A stretch of 64,000 bases of DNA from Streptomyces diacarni. GTDB taxonomy: Bacteria > Actinomycetota > Actinomycetes > Streptomycetales > Streptomycetaceae. The notes below the pieces were generated by a model. It was not told the DNA's origin and made no database searches. It saw only the letters and a list, made by a program, of their open reading frames with translations. Position 1 is the stretch's first letter. Each line of letters starts with the position of its first letter. The translations under genes and the position numbers were made by a program. The DNA lies in the NCBI RefSeq assembly GCF_003323715.1, contig NZ_QOIN01000043.1, forward strand, positions 310,001-374,000. The letters are read 5' to 3'. This document shows positions 40,070 through 49,333 of this stretch, one piece after another.

Positions 40070-41296
40070 ATGCCGAAACTGCTGGCACAGTGCACTGAAC
40101 GGCGCGGCAGCGAGCCACGGGGGCGGCTGACCGTCCTGCATCTCGCTCAGCCCGTCGAAGGCGGCGTGGCACGCGTCGTCACCGCCCTGGCACGGGCACA
40201 GGTCCGTGCGGGGCTGCGTGTCGTGGTCGCCTGTCCCCGTGGCGGCACACTGGAGCGGGACGCGGCGGCCGCGGGGGCGCTGACCGCGCACTGGCCCGCG
40301 GTTCGCGAACCCGGCGCGCGCCTCGCCCTGGAGATGTACGGCGTACGGCGGCTGGTCCGTCGGTTCCGCCCCGATCTGGTGCACGCGCACAGCGCGAAGG
40401 CGGGGCTCGCGGCCCGGCTGGCGCTGCGCGCCCGCGTCCCCACGATCCACCAGCCGCACGCCTGGTCGTTCGAGGCCGCGCGGGGCCGTACCGCGCGGCA
40501 GGCCCGCGCCTGGGAACGGTACGCGACGCGGTGGGCGGACCGGGTGCTGTGCGTGAGCGCGGCCGAGCGGGAAACCGGCCGCGAGGCCGGTCTCGACGCC
40601 CGCTGGTCGGTCGTGCGCAACGGGGTGGACCTCGAGAAGTTCACCGCCGCCGCCTCGGGCCCGCCGCCACCCGGCACGCTTCCACAGCCCGCCGGACCCG
40701 CGGCGCTGCGGGAGAGTAGCGGGTCGGCACCGCTGGTGGTGTGCGTGGGCCGGCTGTGCGAACAGAAGGGACAGCGCCACCTCTTGGCGGCCTGGCCGCG
40801 TATCGCCGCCCGGGTGCCCGGGGCCCGGCTGGTGCTCGTCGGCGACGGGCCCGACCGTGCAGCGCTGAGGCGTTCGGCGCCGGGCGGCGTCGTGTTCGCG
40901 GGCGCGCGGGAGCGGGTGGCGGACTGGTACGCGGCCGCCGACCTGGTGGTACTGCCGTCCCTGTGGGAGGGCATGGCCCTCACCCCGCTGGAGGCGATGG
41001 CCTGCGGGCGTCCCGTCGTCGTCACCGACGTGGACGGCTCGCGCGAGCTGCTGCCACCAGGTCAGGAGACCCACTGTCTCGTCCCTCCGGGTGACGCGGC
41101 GGCGCTGGCCGACACCGTCGCGGCGCTGTGCCTCGACGCGCGGCTGCGCGAGGAGTTGGGGCAGGCCGCCGCCAAGCACGCACGCGCCGGGTTCGACGTG
41201 CGCGAGACGGCCGCCGCCGTGCTGGAGCTGTACCGGGAGGTGCTCAGGGAGCGGTGTGCGCCCGGCGCCCCCGCAGGCCTGTCGGAGGTCCGATGA
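40070..41296 (+). CDS. GT4-family glycosyltransferase, first gene of the exopolysaccharide operon
   Basis: The 408-residue GT-B protein has VLHLAQPVEGGVARVVTALARAQV (acceptor domain), DLVHAHSAKAGLAARLALR, and VRNGVDLEKFT. VVCVGRLCEQKGQRHLLAAWP and the GT4 EX7E-type segment PSLWEGMALTPLEAMACGRPVVVTDV follow. It transfers a sugar from a nucleotide sugar onto a lipid-linked intermediate. GGGAGGCGGAG precedes ATG 40070. Its stop overlaps the next start (ATGA). It probably acts early in repeat-unit assembly, after the initiating transferase encoded next. Confidence 0.92.
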   Translation: MPKLLAQCTERRGSEPRGRLTVLHLAQPVEGGVARVVTALARAQVRAGLRVVVACPRGGTLERDAAAAGALTAHWPAVREPGARLALEMYGVRRLVRRFRPDLVHAHSAKAGLAARLALRARVPTIHQPHAWSFEAARGRTARQARAWERYATRWADRVLCVSAAERETGREAGLDARWSVVRNGVDLEKFTAAASGPPPPGTLPQPAGPAALRESSGSAPLVVCVGRLCEQKGQRHLLAAWPRIAARVPGARLVLVGDGPDRAALRRSAPGGVVFAGARERVADWYAAADLVVLPSLWEGMALTPLEAMACGRPVVVTDVDGSRELLPPGQETHCLVPPGDAAALADTVAALCLDARLREELGQAAAKHARAGFDVRETAAAVLELYREVLRERCAPGAPAGLSEVR

Positions 41297-43053
41297 CCAC
41301 CGACAGCGCGGGCAGCGCACCGGCCCGGCGGGCCACCACGGACAGCGGCACGGACGGGCCGGGCCTTCCCGGCCGGGGGGAACCGCCCGCCCGGGTGGAC
41401 CTCCCGGACGCCGCCCCGGCCCCGCGGGGGACGGCCGAGGCGGACGAGGCCGCGTCCGCGCCCGCCCGGATCGCTCCCGTCGTACCCCACCCGGTGTCGG
41501 GCACGGGCCCCGAGGGCGAGGCGGCGGAGCCGTCAGGCTCCGCACCCCCGGCGCCGGCCGGGCAGGTGCCCCCCGCGCCCGCGGCGCCCTCCGTCCGCGT
41601 GCTCGCGGTGCCGTCCGCGCGCGGTCCCGTCTCGGTGGGACCGCCCCGCTCCGCGGCCCGGCGCCGCCGCGCCGTGGCCGTGCCACTGGCCGCCTGCGAC
41701 GTGGTGGGAACCGCCACCGCCGTGCTGGTCTGCGCGGGCGGTCAGGCCGCCCCGCTCCTGCTGGCCTCGACCGGCGCGAGTGTGCTGGCGCTGTGCGCGC
41801 GAGCGGGCCTGTACCGCCCGCGCCTCGACCCGCAGGCGCTGGACGAACTGCCCGCGCTCGGCGCACGGGTGGCCGCGGCCTGGTGCGTGGGGGTGACCGT
41901 GCTGGCGGTGTGCGGCGGCTCCGACGCGCTCAGCCTGGCCGGTATGCTCGCCGGGGTCGCCCTCACCACCGCACTGGCCTGTGCGGCGCGCGCCCTGGTG
42001 CACGGGCTGCGCCGCCGGCGGGGCCGCCGCAGCCCGCGCGCCGCCCTGGTCGTGGGGCGCGGCGGGACGGCCCGTGCGGTCACAGCGGCTCTGCTGGAGC
42101 GGTCACGGTACGGGCTGCGTCCGGTGGCGCTGGTGGAGCCGGCGGCCGAGGACACGCAGGGCCCGCCGTCCGGCGGGGACGCCTGCACGCAGCCGTCCCC
42201 GCTGCCGGTCGTCGCCACCCCGGACGAGGTGGCGCGGCAGGTCGCGCGCAGCGCGGTCCAGGACGTCGTCTTCGTCCGCTCCCCCTGGGAGGAGGCGGAC
42301 ACCGCCGCGCTCGCCGGACTGCTGGGACGGTGCGGGGTGACCGGCTGGCTGGTACGGCCCGGCTGCGCGCTGGGAGCGCACGGCCCGCACGTCTCCCCCG
42401 GCGGCGGCCCCACCCCCGACGCCCACCTGTGGGGCTTCAGCTGCCGGCGCCTGGTACTGGACTGCCCGCGCCCGCGCACCGGACTGCGCAAGCGGGCGCT
42501 CGACCTCGCGCTGGTGCTCCCCGCGCTGGTGGTGGCGGGCCCGGTACTGGCCGCGTGCGCGCTGGCCGTACGGCTGCTGGACGGGCCCGACGTCCTCTTC
42601 CGGCAGGAGCGGATCGGCCAGGGCGGGCGGCCCTTCACCCTGCTGAAGTTCCGTACGGTGCGGCCCTCGGACCAGCACGAGGCAGCGACCCGGTGGACGG
42701 TCGCCGGCGACACGCGCACCAGCCGGATCGGCAGGCTGCTGCGCCGCTCCTCGCTCGACGAACTGCCGCAGTTGTGGAACGTCGTGCGCGGCGACATGAG
42801 CCTCGTCGGGCCCCGCCCTGAACGCCCCTTCTTCGTACGGCAGTTCAGCCAACTGCACCCCGGCTACGCGCAGCGGCACCGCACGCCCGTCGGCATCACC
42901 GGGCTGGCGCAGGTCCACGGGCTGCGCGGTGACACCTCCATCGAGGAGCGCGCCCGGTTCGACAACCACTACATCGAGACCTGGTCACTGTGGCAGGACG
43001 TGCGCATCATGTGCCGTACCGCCACCTCCTTCTTCCGCCTGGAGGGCCGGTGA
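41293..43053 (+). CDS. Polyprenyl glycosylphosphotransferase (WbaP/PssY-type initiating enzyme)
   Basis: The first ~130 of 586 residues are disordered Pro/Ala/Asp-rich sequence. Membrane segments and a Rossmann-like CoA-binding region (AALVVGRGGTARAV) follow, then the C-terminal catalytic domain: KRALDLALVLPALVVAGPVLAACALAV, LFRQERIGQGGRPFTLLKFRTV, RIGRLLRRSSLDELPQLWNVVRGDMSLVGPRPERP and GITGLAQVHG. It transfers a phosphosugar from a nucleotide sugar to undecaprenyl phosphate and so initiates the polysaccharide. It is coupled by ATGA to the upstream and by GTGA to the downstream gene. Confidence 0.93.
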   Translation: MTTDSAGSAPARRATTDSGTDGPGLPGRGEPPARVDLPDAAPAPRGTAEADEAASAPARIAPVVPHPVSGTGPEGEAAEPSGSAPPAPAGQVPPAPAAPSVRVLAVPSARGPVSVGPPRSAARRRRAVAVPLAACDVVGTATAVLVCAGGQAAPLLLASTGASVLALCARAGLYRPRLDPQALDELPALGARVAAAWCVGVTVLAVCGGSDALSLAGMLAGVALTTALACAARALVHGLRRRRGRRSPRAALVVGRGGTARAVTAALLERSRYGLRPVALVEPAAEDTQGPPSGGDACTQPSPLPVVATPDEVARQVARSAVQDVVFVRSPWEEADTAALAGLLGRCGVTGWLVRPGCALGAHGPHVSPGGGPTPDAHLWGFSCRRLVLDCPRPRTGLRKRALDLALVLPALVVAGPVLAACALAVRLLDGPDVLFRQERIGQGGRPFTLLKFRTVRPSDQHEAATRWTVAGDTRTSRIGRLLRRSSLDELPQLWNVVRGDMSLVGPRPERPFFVRQFSQLHPGYAQRHRTPVGITGLAQVHGLRGDTSIEERARFDNHYIETWSLWQDVRIMCRTATSFFRLEGR

Positions 43054-44438
43054 GGGTGCTGCCCGCGGGGGCGGGCACCGCGGTTCCCCTCTCGCCGATT
43101 CCCCGGCTCGGGCGGTACGGTCCTGTGCTGCCCGTCGTGGGGACGGTCCTGCTCCTGTGCGCCCCGGCCGACCGTACGAGCCTGGACGGGCAGGGCGGTG
43201 TCACGCTCGCGGACGCCGCCTCGGGTGCGCTCGTGGTCTGGTGCGTGCTCAGGCTGGTGCGAGGGGGCGGGCGCGCGGCCTCGGGTCCGGTGCTGACCTG
43301 GCGGGGCGCGCTCGTCCTCGGTGCTCCGGCCGCGGCGTTCGCCGTCGCGACGATCGCCGCCGCCGACCCCGCCGCCGGGCTGCCCGGGTTCGTGCGCTAC
43401 CTCCAGTTGTTCGTCCTCGTTCCGGGGGCGGTGCTGTTGTCGCTGCGGGACGCGCGCGACGCGCGGCTGGTGTGCGCGGCGGTGGTGCTGCTGGCACTCG
43501 TACAGGGCACCGTCGGTGTCCTCCAGTCCGCCACCGGGACCGGCGCCTCCTACAGGGGCGAGAACGTACGGGCCGTGGGAACCTTCGGCGCCCTCGACGT
43601 GATGGGCATGGCGACGGTCGTCTCCTACGGGCTGGTGACCGCACTCGCGCTGGCCCTCGCCCCGCCCGCCGCCGCGCCCCGATGGCTGCGGCCGTGCGCG
43701 CTGGGCTGCGCGGTGCTGCTGCTGGTGCCGCTGGCCCTCTCCTACAGCCGGGGCGCGTGGATCGCGACCGCCGCGGCGTGTCTGCTGCTGCTGGCCCTGC
43801 GGGGCGCGCGGACGGCGGTGCCCGTCCTCGCCGCGCTGGCGGCCGCCGGGGTGGTGCTGGTCGGCGGCCTGTCGGTGGGCTCGGAGCAGCTGGCCGAGCG
43901 CGCCCGCAGCATCACCGAGGTCTCCTCCTCCCCCGACCAGTCGGTGACCGACCGCTACAGCCTGTGGAGCGCGGCGGTCGGCATGTGGCGTGAGGCGCCC
44001 GCGACGGGTGTCGGCCCCAAGGGGTTTCCCGCGCACCGCGACGCGCACGCCTCCCTCGCGCTCTCCTCCGGCAGCGACACGGCGGGCGCCGGGGTGCGCT
44101 TCCAGCGGGAGCCGCTGCTGTCGCCGCACAACATGTACCTTCTCGTCCTGAGCGAGCAGGGGCTCGTGGGCGTCGTCGCCCTCGTCGGCTCTTGGGCGGC
44201 GCTGCTGGTGTGCGGCCTGCGGCGGCTGCGCACCGCCCGCCGCCGCGGTACGGGCTCCGGGGCCGCCGACTGCGGCATGGTCGCCGTCGGTCTCCTCACC
44301 TGGCAGGGCATCGACTTCCTCTACGGCGACATCGGCGGCCCTTCCACCGTGCTGACCGCTCTCGTGCTGGGCCTGGCCGCCTGGTGGGCGCTCTCTCCCG
44401 CCACGGAAGGGGCCGTCGACGGGGACTCCACTCGATGA
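43050..44438 (+). CDS. O-antigen ligase/polymerase (Wzy-like) membrane protein
   Basis: This 462-residue protein has about 10-12 hydrophobic segments and the large periplasmic-type loop near the C-terminal half. That loop carries RYSLWSAAVGMWREAPATGVGPKGFPAHRD and EPLLSPHNMYLLVLSEQGLVG, a recognised Wzy/WaaL (O-antigen ligase) pattern. In Wzx/Wzy systems it joins repeat units outside the membrane. GTG 43050 overlaps the upstream stop. It lies between the initiating transferase and the flippase gene, as expected. Ligase versus polymerase cannot be decided from sequence. Confidence 0.88.
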   Translation: MRVLPAGAGTAVPLSPIPRLGRYGPVLPVVGTVLLLCAPADRTSLDGQGGVTLADAASGALVVWCVLRLVRGGGRAASGPVLTWRGALVLGAPAAAFAVATIAAADPAAGLPGFVRYLQLFVLVPGAVLLSLRDARDARLVCAAVVLLALVQGTVGVLQSATGTGASYRGENVRAVGTFGALDVMGMATVVSYGLVTALALALAPPAAAPRWLRPCALGCAVLLLVPLALSYSRGAWIATAAACLLLLALRGARTAVPVLAALAAAGVVLVGGLSVGSEQLAERARSITEVSSSPDQSVTDRYSLWSAAVGMWREAPATGVGPKGFPAHRDAHASLALSSGSDTAGAGVRFQREPLLSPHNMYLLVLSEQGLVGVVALVGSWAALLVCGLRRLRTARRRGTGSGAADCGMVAVGLLTWQGIDFLYGDIGGPSTVLTALVLGLAAWWALSPATEGAVDGDSTR

Positions 44439-46357
44439 CCGACACCACCCCCCGCCACCCCACCGCTTCCCCTCCCGCTGTCTCCCCCTCCGCTCCCCCC
44501 GTCCCTTCCGCGGGCACCGAGAGCGCGTCGGCGGACGCACAGCATGCGTCGACGGGTCAGTGGGACGACGCGCAGCACGCGTCGACGGGTTCGCGGGGCG
44601 GCACACGGCACGCGTCGGCGGGCTCGCGGGACGCGCCGGCGACGTCGCGGGGGCGCCCGCCCGGCGAGGCCCCGGCGCTCGGGCGGTTTCTCGCGCGGGC
44701 GGCCGCCGTCACGGCGGTGCTCACCGCCGCGGGATCGCTGTTCGGGCTGCTGCGGGACCAGTCCATCGCCCGGCTGTTCGGCGCTGACGCCGACACCGAC
44801 GCGTTCCTGGTGGCGTGGACGGTGCCGGAGTTGGCCTCCACTCTGCTGATCGAGGACGCCATGGCGCTGGTCCTGGTACCCGCCTTCAGCCTGGCGCTCT
44901 CCCGCCGGGCGGCGGCCGGGGCGCGCACGGACGGCGCGCTGCTGGACGCCCCGGGGGCGGACGGCGGGCGCACGGATGACCCCGTGCGGGCGCTGGTCGC
45001 CGCGACGCTGCCCCGCTTGTCGCTGGTGCTGGCCGGCGCGGCCGGGCTCCTGGTGCTGGCAGCCCCCCAGGTGGTGCGGGTGCTGGCGCCCGGGCTGCCC
45101 GACGCCGGTACGGCGGCCGCCTGTCTGCGGCTGACGGCGCTGACGGTCCTCACCTTCGGCCTGGCCGGGTACTTCAGCGCCGCGCTGCGCGCCCACCGGC
45201 ACTTCGTGGCGCCCGCGGCGATCTACGTCACGTACAACGCGGGCATCATCGCCGTGATGTACGCGGGGCACGCCCTGTGGGGCGTGCGGGCGGCGGCGCT
45301 CGGCGTCGCCGTCGGCGGGGCGCTGATGGTCCTCGTGCAGCTCCCGGCCTTCCTCTCCCGGCTCCCCGCGCGCCGCGCCCGCGCCCGCCGCTCGCTCGGT
45401 CCGCGCGCCGTGGCCGTGCCCGACGGCGGCGAGTCCGCGGGCTGCAGCGGGGCCATGGCCGGTGGCGGGCCCGGTGGCGGGGCTGCGGGCGGTGCCGTGG
45501 GGGTCGGTCTCGGAGTCGTGGCGCCTGTCGTCACGTTCGCCGTCGGCCGCCAGGCGCAGGTCCTCTTCGAGCGCTTCATGGCCTCCTCGCTGCCGGCGGG
45601 TGCCATCTCGCACCTCAACTACGCGCAAAAGGTCGCCCAGTTGCCGATGGTGCTCTCGCTGATGGTGTGCACGGTGACCTTCCCCGTCGTCGCCCGCGCG
45701 ATGGCCGACGGTGAGGCGGAGGTGGCCAGGCGGCGGGTCGAGAGGGATCTGGCGCTGGCCGGGATCGTGGTGCTGCTGGGGGCCGCGTACGTGGTGGCCT
45801 GCGCGCCGCAGCTCATCAGGCTGCTCTTCGAGCGGGGCGCCTTCGACGCGCGGGACACGGCCGCGACCGCCGCGGTGATGCGGGTCTACACGTGCGGGCT
45901 GCTGGGCCACAGCATGGTGGGCGCGCTGGTGCGCCCGTTCTTCTCCGGCAGCCGCCCGCCCTGGTTCCCGGCCGCCGCCATGGGCGCCGGGCTCGCGGTC
46001 ACCGCGGTGGCGGGCGTGGCGGCGGCGGGTTGGTGGGGCGTGTACGGCATCGCCGCCGCGAACGCGCTGGGCATCACCACCACAGCCGCGCTGCTGCTGC
46101 GCGGCCTCGGCGCCCGCGTGGTGGCCATCGACGTGCCGCGGGTGGCGGCCGGGCTGCTGCGGCTGCTGGTGGCCGCGGGCGCGGCCGCCGCCGCGGGCTG
46201 GCTCGCCGCGGGCCTGTTCCCCGCGCCGCTCGCCGCCGCGGCCGTCGGCGGCGCCGCCGTACTGGCCGCCTTCGCGGCGGTCGGCCGGCTGGTGGGGGCG
46301 CCGGAGTTGCCGTACCTGTTCGCCACCGTCACACGGAGGATCACCCATGTCCGCTGA
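44435..46357 (+). CDS. MurJ/MviN-family lipid-linked oligosaccharide flippase
   Basis: The 640-residue protein has an ~85-residue disordered N-terminus followed by a 14-segment MurJ/MOP-family core: TAAGSLFGLLRDQSIARLFGADADTDAFLVAW (MurJ-typical), LTFGLAGYFSAALRAHRHF, and RFMASSLPAGAISHLNYAQKVAQLPMVLSL. In this operon it takes the place of the Wzx flippase that would export the repeat-unit lipid. The essential peptidoglycan MurJ is expected elsewhere in the chromosome; this copy is EPS-linked by position only. The N-terminus contains three 33-bp repeats (DAQHASTG-like). ATG 44435 overlaps the upstream stop. Confidence 0.9.
   Translation: MTDTTPRHPTASPPAVSPSAPPVPSAGTESASADAQHASTGQWDDAQHASTGSRGGTRHASAGSRDAPATSRGRPPGEAPALGRFLARAAAVTAVLTAAGSLFGLLRDQSIARLFGADADTDAFLVAWTVPELASTLLIEDAMALVLVPAFSLALSRRAAAGARTDGALLDAPGADGGRTDDPVRALVAATLPRLSLVLAGAAGLLVLAAPQVVRVLAPGLPDAGTAAACLRLTALTVLTFGLAGYFSAALRAHRHFVAPAAIYVTYNAGIIAVMYAGHALWGVRAAALGVAVGGALMVLVQLPAFLSRLPARRARARRSLGPRAVAVPDGGESAGCSGAMAGGGPGGGAAGGAVGVGLGVVAPVVTFAVGRQAQVLFERFMASSLPAGAISHLNYAQKVAQLPMVLSLMVCTVTFPVVARAMADGEAEVARRRVERDLALAGIVVLLGAAYVVACAPQLIRLLFERGAFDARDTAATAAVMRVYTCGLLGHSMVGALVRPFFSGSRPPWFPAAAMGAGLAVTAVAGVAAAGWWGVYGIAAANALGITTTAALLLRGLGARVVAIDVPRVAAGLLRLLVAAGAAAAAGWLAAGLFPAPLAAAAVGGAAVLAAFAAVGRLVGAPELPYLFATVTRRITHVR
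44534..44632 (+). repeat. 33-bp in-frame tandem repeat, three copies, in the flippase N-terminus
   Basis: Copies at 44534-44566, 44567-44599 and 44600-44632 encode DAQHASTGQWD, DAQHASTGSRG and GTRHASAGSRD. They extend a disordered cytoplasmic tail before the first membrane segment. Confidence 0.85.
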
Positions 46358-47111
46358 CACCGGTCCACGAGCGCCCTGGGTGCTGATGTACCACTCGGTC
46401 TCCGACTGCGACGAGGACCCGTACCAGGTCACCGTCTCCCCCGCCCGTCTGGAGCGGCAGTTGCGCTGGCTGCGCGAGCGGGGGCTGAGGGGGGTGAGCG
46501 TCGGGCGGCTGCTGCGGGCGCGCGCCTGCGGGCGGGGCCGCGGTCTGGTGGGGCTGACCTTCGACGACGGCTACGCCGACTTTCTCACCGACGCGCTGCC
46601 GCTGCTGCGCCGCCACGAGTGCACCGCGACGGCCTTCGTGCTGCCGGGGCGGCTCGGCGGGGAGAACGTCTGGGACGCGGAGGGCCCGCGCAAGCCGCTG
46701 CTGGACGCGGAGGGTGTGCGGGCGGTGGCCGCCGCGGGCATGGAGGTCGGCTCGCACGGGCTGGTCCACACGGATCTGACGACGGCGGAGACCGCCGCCC
46801 TGGAGCGGGAGGCCGCGCACAGCCGCAGTCTGCTGGCCGAGCTCACCGGGACGGCACCCGACGGTTTCTGCTACCCGTACGGGACGCTCGACACGCGCGC
46901 CGTCGACGCCGTGCGGGCCGCCGGATACGCGTACGCCTGCGCCATCGACCCGGGGCCGTTGACGGGTGTGCACGCGCTTCCCCGCGTCCACATCGGGTCC
47001 CGGGACACCTCGGCGCGGCTCTACCTGAAGAAGGTGCTGCACCCGCTGCGCCGCCGTCCGCTGCCCGCACAGGGTGCCGGGGCGCCGAGCGCGAGCGGTG
47101 CCCGCCCATGA
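46347..47111 (+). CDS. Polysaccharide deacetylase (NodB domain)
   Basis: The 254-residue protein begins APWVLMYHSVSDCDEDPYQVTV and has the NodB core: LTFDDGYADFLTDALPLL (metal/catalytic Asp pair), EVGSHGLVHTDLTT (metal His pair) and FCYPYGTLDTRAVDAV. There is no signal peptide, so it acts in the cytoplasm or via a non-classical route. It would deacetylate an N-acetyl sugar in the polysaccharide precursor. It overlaps the flippase gene by 11 bp and the next glycosyltransferase by 4 bp. Confidence 0.9.
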   Translation: MSADTGPRAPWVLMYHSVSDCDEDPYQVTVSPARLERQLRWLRERGLRGVSVGRLLRARACGRGRGLVGLTFDDGYADFLTDALPLLRRHECTATAFVLPGRLGGENVWDAEGPRKPLLDAEGVRAVAAAGMEVGSHGLVHTDLTTAETAALEREAAHSRSLLAELTGTAPDGFCYPYGTLDTRAVDAVRAAGYAYACAIDPGPLTGVHALPRVHIGSRDTSARLYLKKVLHPLRRRPLPAQGAGAPSASGARP

Positions 47112-48427
47112 GAGTGCTGCACCTCATCACGGGGCTCGGGGTGGGCGGCGCCGAGGAACAACTGCGGCTGCTGCTGCGCAGGTTGCCCGCACACGGGGTC
47201 GACTGCGACGTCGTCACGCTCACGGAGCCCGGCAGCGTCGCCGAGGGCATCCGCGCCGACGGCACCGGCGTGACACACCTGGGCATGGGCGGCAACCGCG
47301 ACCTCGCCGCGCTGCCCCGACTGGTGAGGCTGGTGCGGGCGGGGCGGTACGACGTGGTGCACACCCACCTGTACCGGGCCTGTGTGTACGGGCGGATCGC
47401 GGCGCGCCTCGCCGGGGTGCGCACCGTCGTGGCGACCGAACACTCGCTCGGCGAGGGCGTGCTGGAGGGCCGTGCGCTCACCCCCGCCGTCCGCGCCCTG
47501 TACCTGGCGACCGAGCGGCTGGGCACCACGACCGTCGCCGTCTCCGCCACGGTCGCCGGGCGGCTGCGGCGCTGGGGCGTCCCCGCGGCACGGCTGTGCA
47601 CGGTGCCGGGCGGCATCGACGCCGACCGCTTCCGCTTCGACGCGGCCCGGCGCACCCGCGTACGGGAGCTGCTGGGCCTGGCGCCTGACGCCTTCGTGGT
47701 CGCCGGTGTGGGCCGGCTGGTCCACGGGAAGCGCTTCGACGCGCTGGTGGACGCGGTGGCGGCGGTACCGGGGACGCGGCTGCTGCTCGCGGGCGACGGA
47801 CCGCAGGCGGCGGCGTTGCGGGCCCGCGCCGAGGCGGCGGGCGCGGCCACCCGTGTGCGGCTGCTGGGAGAGTGCGCCGGCGGCCCGCACGACGGCACCG
47901 GGTGGAGTGACGGCACCGCGCCCAACGACGGCGCCGGGCGGAGCGCCGGCACCGGCGAGCGGGATGGCGTCCCGGACGTGCCCGGCGTGCTGGCGGCGGC
48001 GGACCTGCTCGTCTCCCCTTCCGACGAGGAGTCGTTCGGGCTGGCCGTCCTGGAAGGCCTCGCCGCGGGGCTGCCCGTGCGGTACGCGGCGTGCCCGGCC
48101 GTGCAGGACCAGCCGCCCGAACGGGCGCCGGGCGCCCGCAGGTTCACGCACGCGCCGGGTGAACTGACCGCCGTCCTGCGCGAGGCGCGGGCGGCGCACC
48201 TGGCCGACCCGCGCAGGCTCCCCGTGCCCGATGCCGTCCGGGAGTACGACATCGACCGCTGCGCCGCACGCCTGGCCGACGTCTACCGGACCGCGCTCGG
48301 CCTGCCGCCCGCGCCCGCCCCCGCCGCCGGTGGCGAGGCCGGGCGACGCGGCCCCTCGTCCCCGCACCGCACGGCATCCGCGACGGCCCCCGCGTCCGCA
48401 CCCGCACCCGAGCCCGCTCCCCGATAA
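47108..48427 (+). CDS. GT4-family glycosyltransferase
   Basis: The 439-residue protein has MRVLHLITGLGVGGAEEQL (GT4 N-terminal loop) and DVVHTHLYRACVYGRIAARLAG. VAGVGRLVHGKRFDALVDAV and the donor-site segment LLVSPSDEESFGLAVLEGLAAGLPV follow. A low-complexity insertion with repeated DGTGWSDGT/NDGAGRSAGT-like units lies at about 258-285, and there is a 35-residue Pro/Ala C-terminal tail. It adds a second or later sugar to the lipid-linked repeat unit. Confidence 0.9.
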   Translation: MRVLHLITGLGVGGAEEQLRLLLRRLPAHGVDCDVVTLTEPGSVAEGIRADGTGVTHLGMGGNRDLAALPRLVRLVRAGRYDVVHTHLYRACVYGRIAARLAGVRTVVATEHSLGEGVLEGRALTPAVRALYLATERLGTTTVAVSATVAGRLRRWGVPAARLCTVPGGIDADRFRFDAARRTRVRELLGLAPDAFVVAGVGRLVHGKRFDALVDAVAAVPGTRLLLAGDGPQAAALRARAEAAGAATRVRLLGECAGGPHDGTGWSDGTAPNDGAGRSAGTGERDGVPDVPGVLAAADLLVSPSDEESFGLAVLEGLAAGLPVRYAACPAVQDQPPERAPGARRFTHAPGELTAVLREARAAHLADPRRLPVPDAVREYDIDRCAARLADVYRTALGLPPAPAPAAGGEAGRRGPSSPHRTASATAPASAPAPEPAPR

Positions 48428-48439
48428 CGAGGTGACCGC

Positions 48440-49333
48440 ATGTCCACGACCGCACCGGGACAGCCCGCAGGAGACGCCGCACCGCCGCGTGCGGGCCTGC
48501 CGGCGCGTCCGCGAGCAGCCGACCGCAGCGGCACACGCCCGTCGCGCCGGGTACCCGGCTGGTGGCCGCTGCCTGTGTGCGCCGTGCTGGGCGCGCTGGC
48601 GGGCGCCACGTACGCGGCGGTGGCGGAACCGCGCTACGAGGCGTCCAGTTACGTGCTCGTCTCCCCCAGCGAGCACGCCGAGGCGACATCAGCGCTCGGC
48701 TACGCACAGGCGTACGGCAAGATCGCCACGGACGCCGTGGTCCTCACCAGGGCCGAGGCCGCCTTCGCCCTGCCGCGCGGCGAGCTGCGCTCGCACGTGC
48801 GGGCCGGCACCTCGCCCGACGCGCCCATGGTGCAGATCACCGGTAGCGCGCCCTCGGCCGGTGACGCCGCGGACTACGCCGACGCGACCGCCGCCGCCCT
48901 GGCCCGCACCGCGAAGGAGGCGGCGGGCAAGACCGGCGTGCGGCTGACGGTCGTCTCCCACGCCACCGCCACGGCCGAACCCGTCTCCCCCCGGGCGCCG
49001 CTGGCCGTGGCCGTGGGCGCGAGCGCGGGCGGGCTGCTCGGTGGTCTGGCGCTGCTGGCCCGGCCCCGGCGCCGCGACGCCGAGGGACCTGCCCTCGTCC
49101 CCGCCCCCGCCCGGGGCGCCGACGCGGTGGAGGGCCCGGACGCCCGGCTGAGCGACGGGCACGAGCCCGCCCGGGCGACGGCCGCGTTTGAGACCGCACG
49201 CGTGCGGGAGACGCCGGAGACCGCCGGCTCGCCGGAAGCGGCGCCGGGGCCCACCGGCGCGGACGACGCCGAAGGTACGCACACGACGCGGAAGACCCCG
49301 CACGTGGCGGAGAAGACGGAGGCCGAGCGGTGA
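48440..49333 (+). CDS. Wzz/YveK-like chain-length or polymerisation-regulating membrane protein
   Basis: The 297-residue protein has a disordered N-terminus, a first membrane segment (WWPLPVCAVLGALAGATYAAV, about 41-61), an extracytoplasmic domain with SSYVLVSPSEHAEATSALGYAQAYGKIAT, and a second segment (APLAVAVGASAGGLLGGLALL). Its ~95-residue acidic/Glu-rich cytoplasmic tail ends in TEAER. This two-TM layout fits Wzz-family polysaccharide co-polymerases. No tyrosine-kinase domain is fused. GATAACGAGGTGACCGC precedes ATG 48440, and its stop overlaps the next start. Confidence 0.82.
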   Translation: MSTTAPGQPAGDAAPPRAGLPARPRAADRSGTRPSRRVPGWWPLPVCAVLGALAGATYAAVAEPRYEASSYVLVSPSEHAEATSALGYAQAYGKIATDAVVLTRAEAAFALPRGELRSHVRAGTSPDAPMVQITGSAPSAGDAADYADATAAALARTAKEAAGKTGVRLTVVSHATATAEPVSPRAPLAVAVGASAGGLLGGLALLARPRRRDAEGPALVPAPARGADAVEGPDARLSDGHEPARATAAFETARVRETPETAGSPEAAPGPTGADDAEGTHTTRKTPHVAEKTEAER

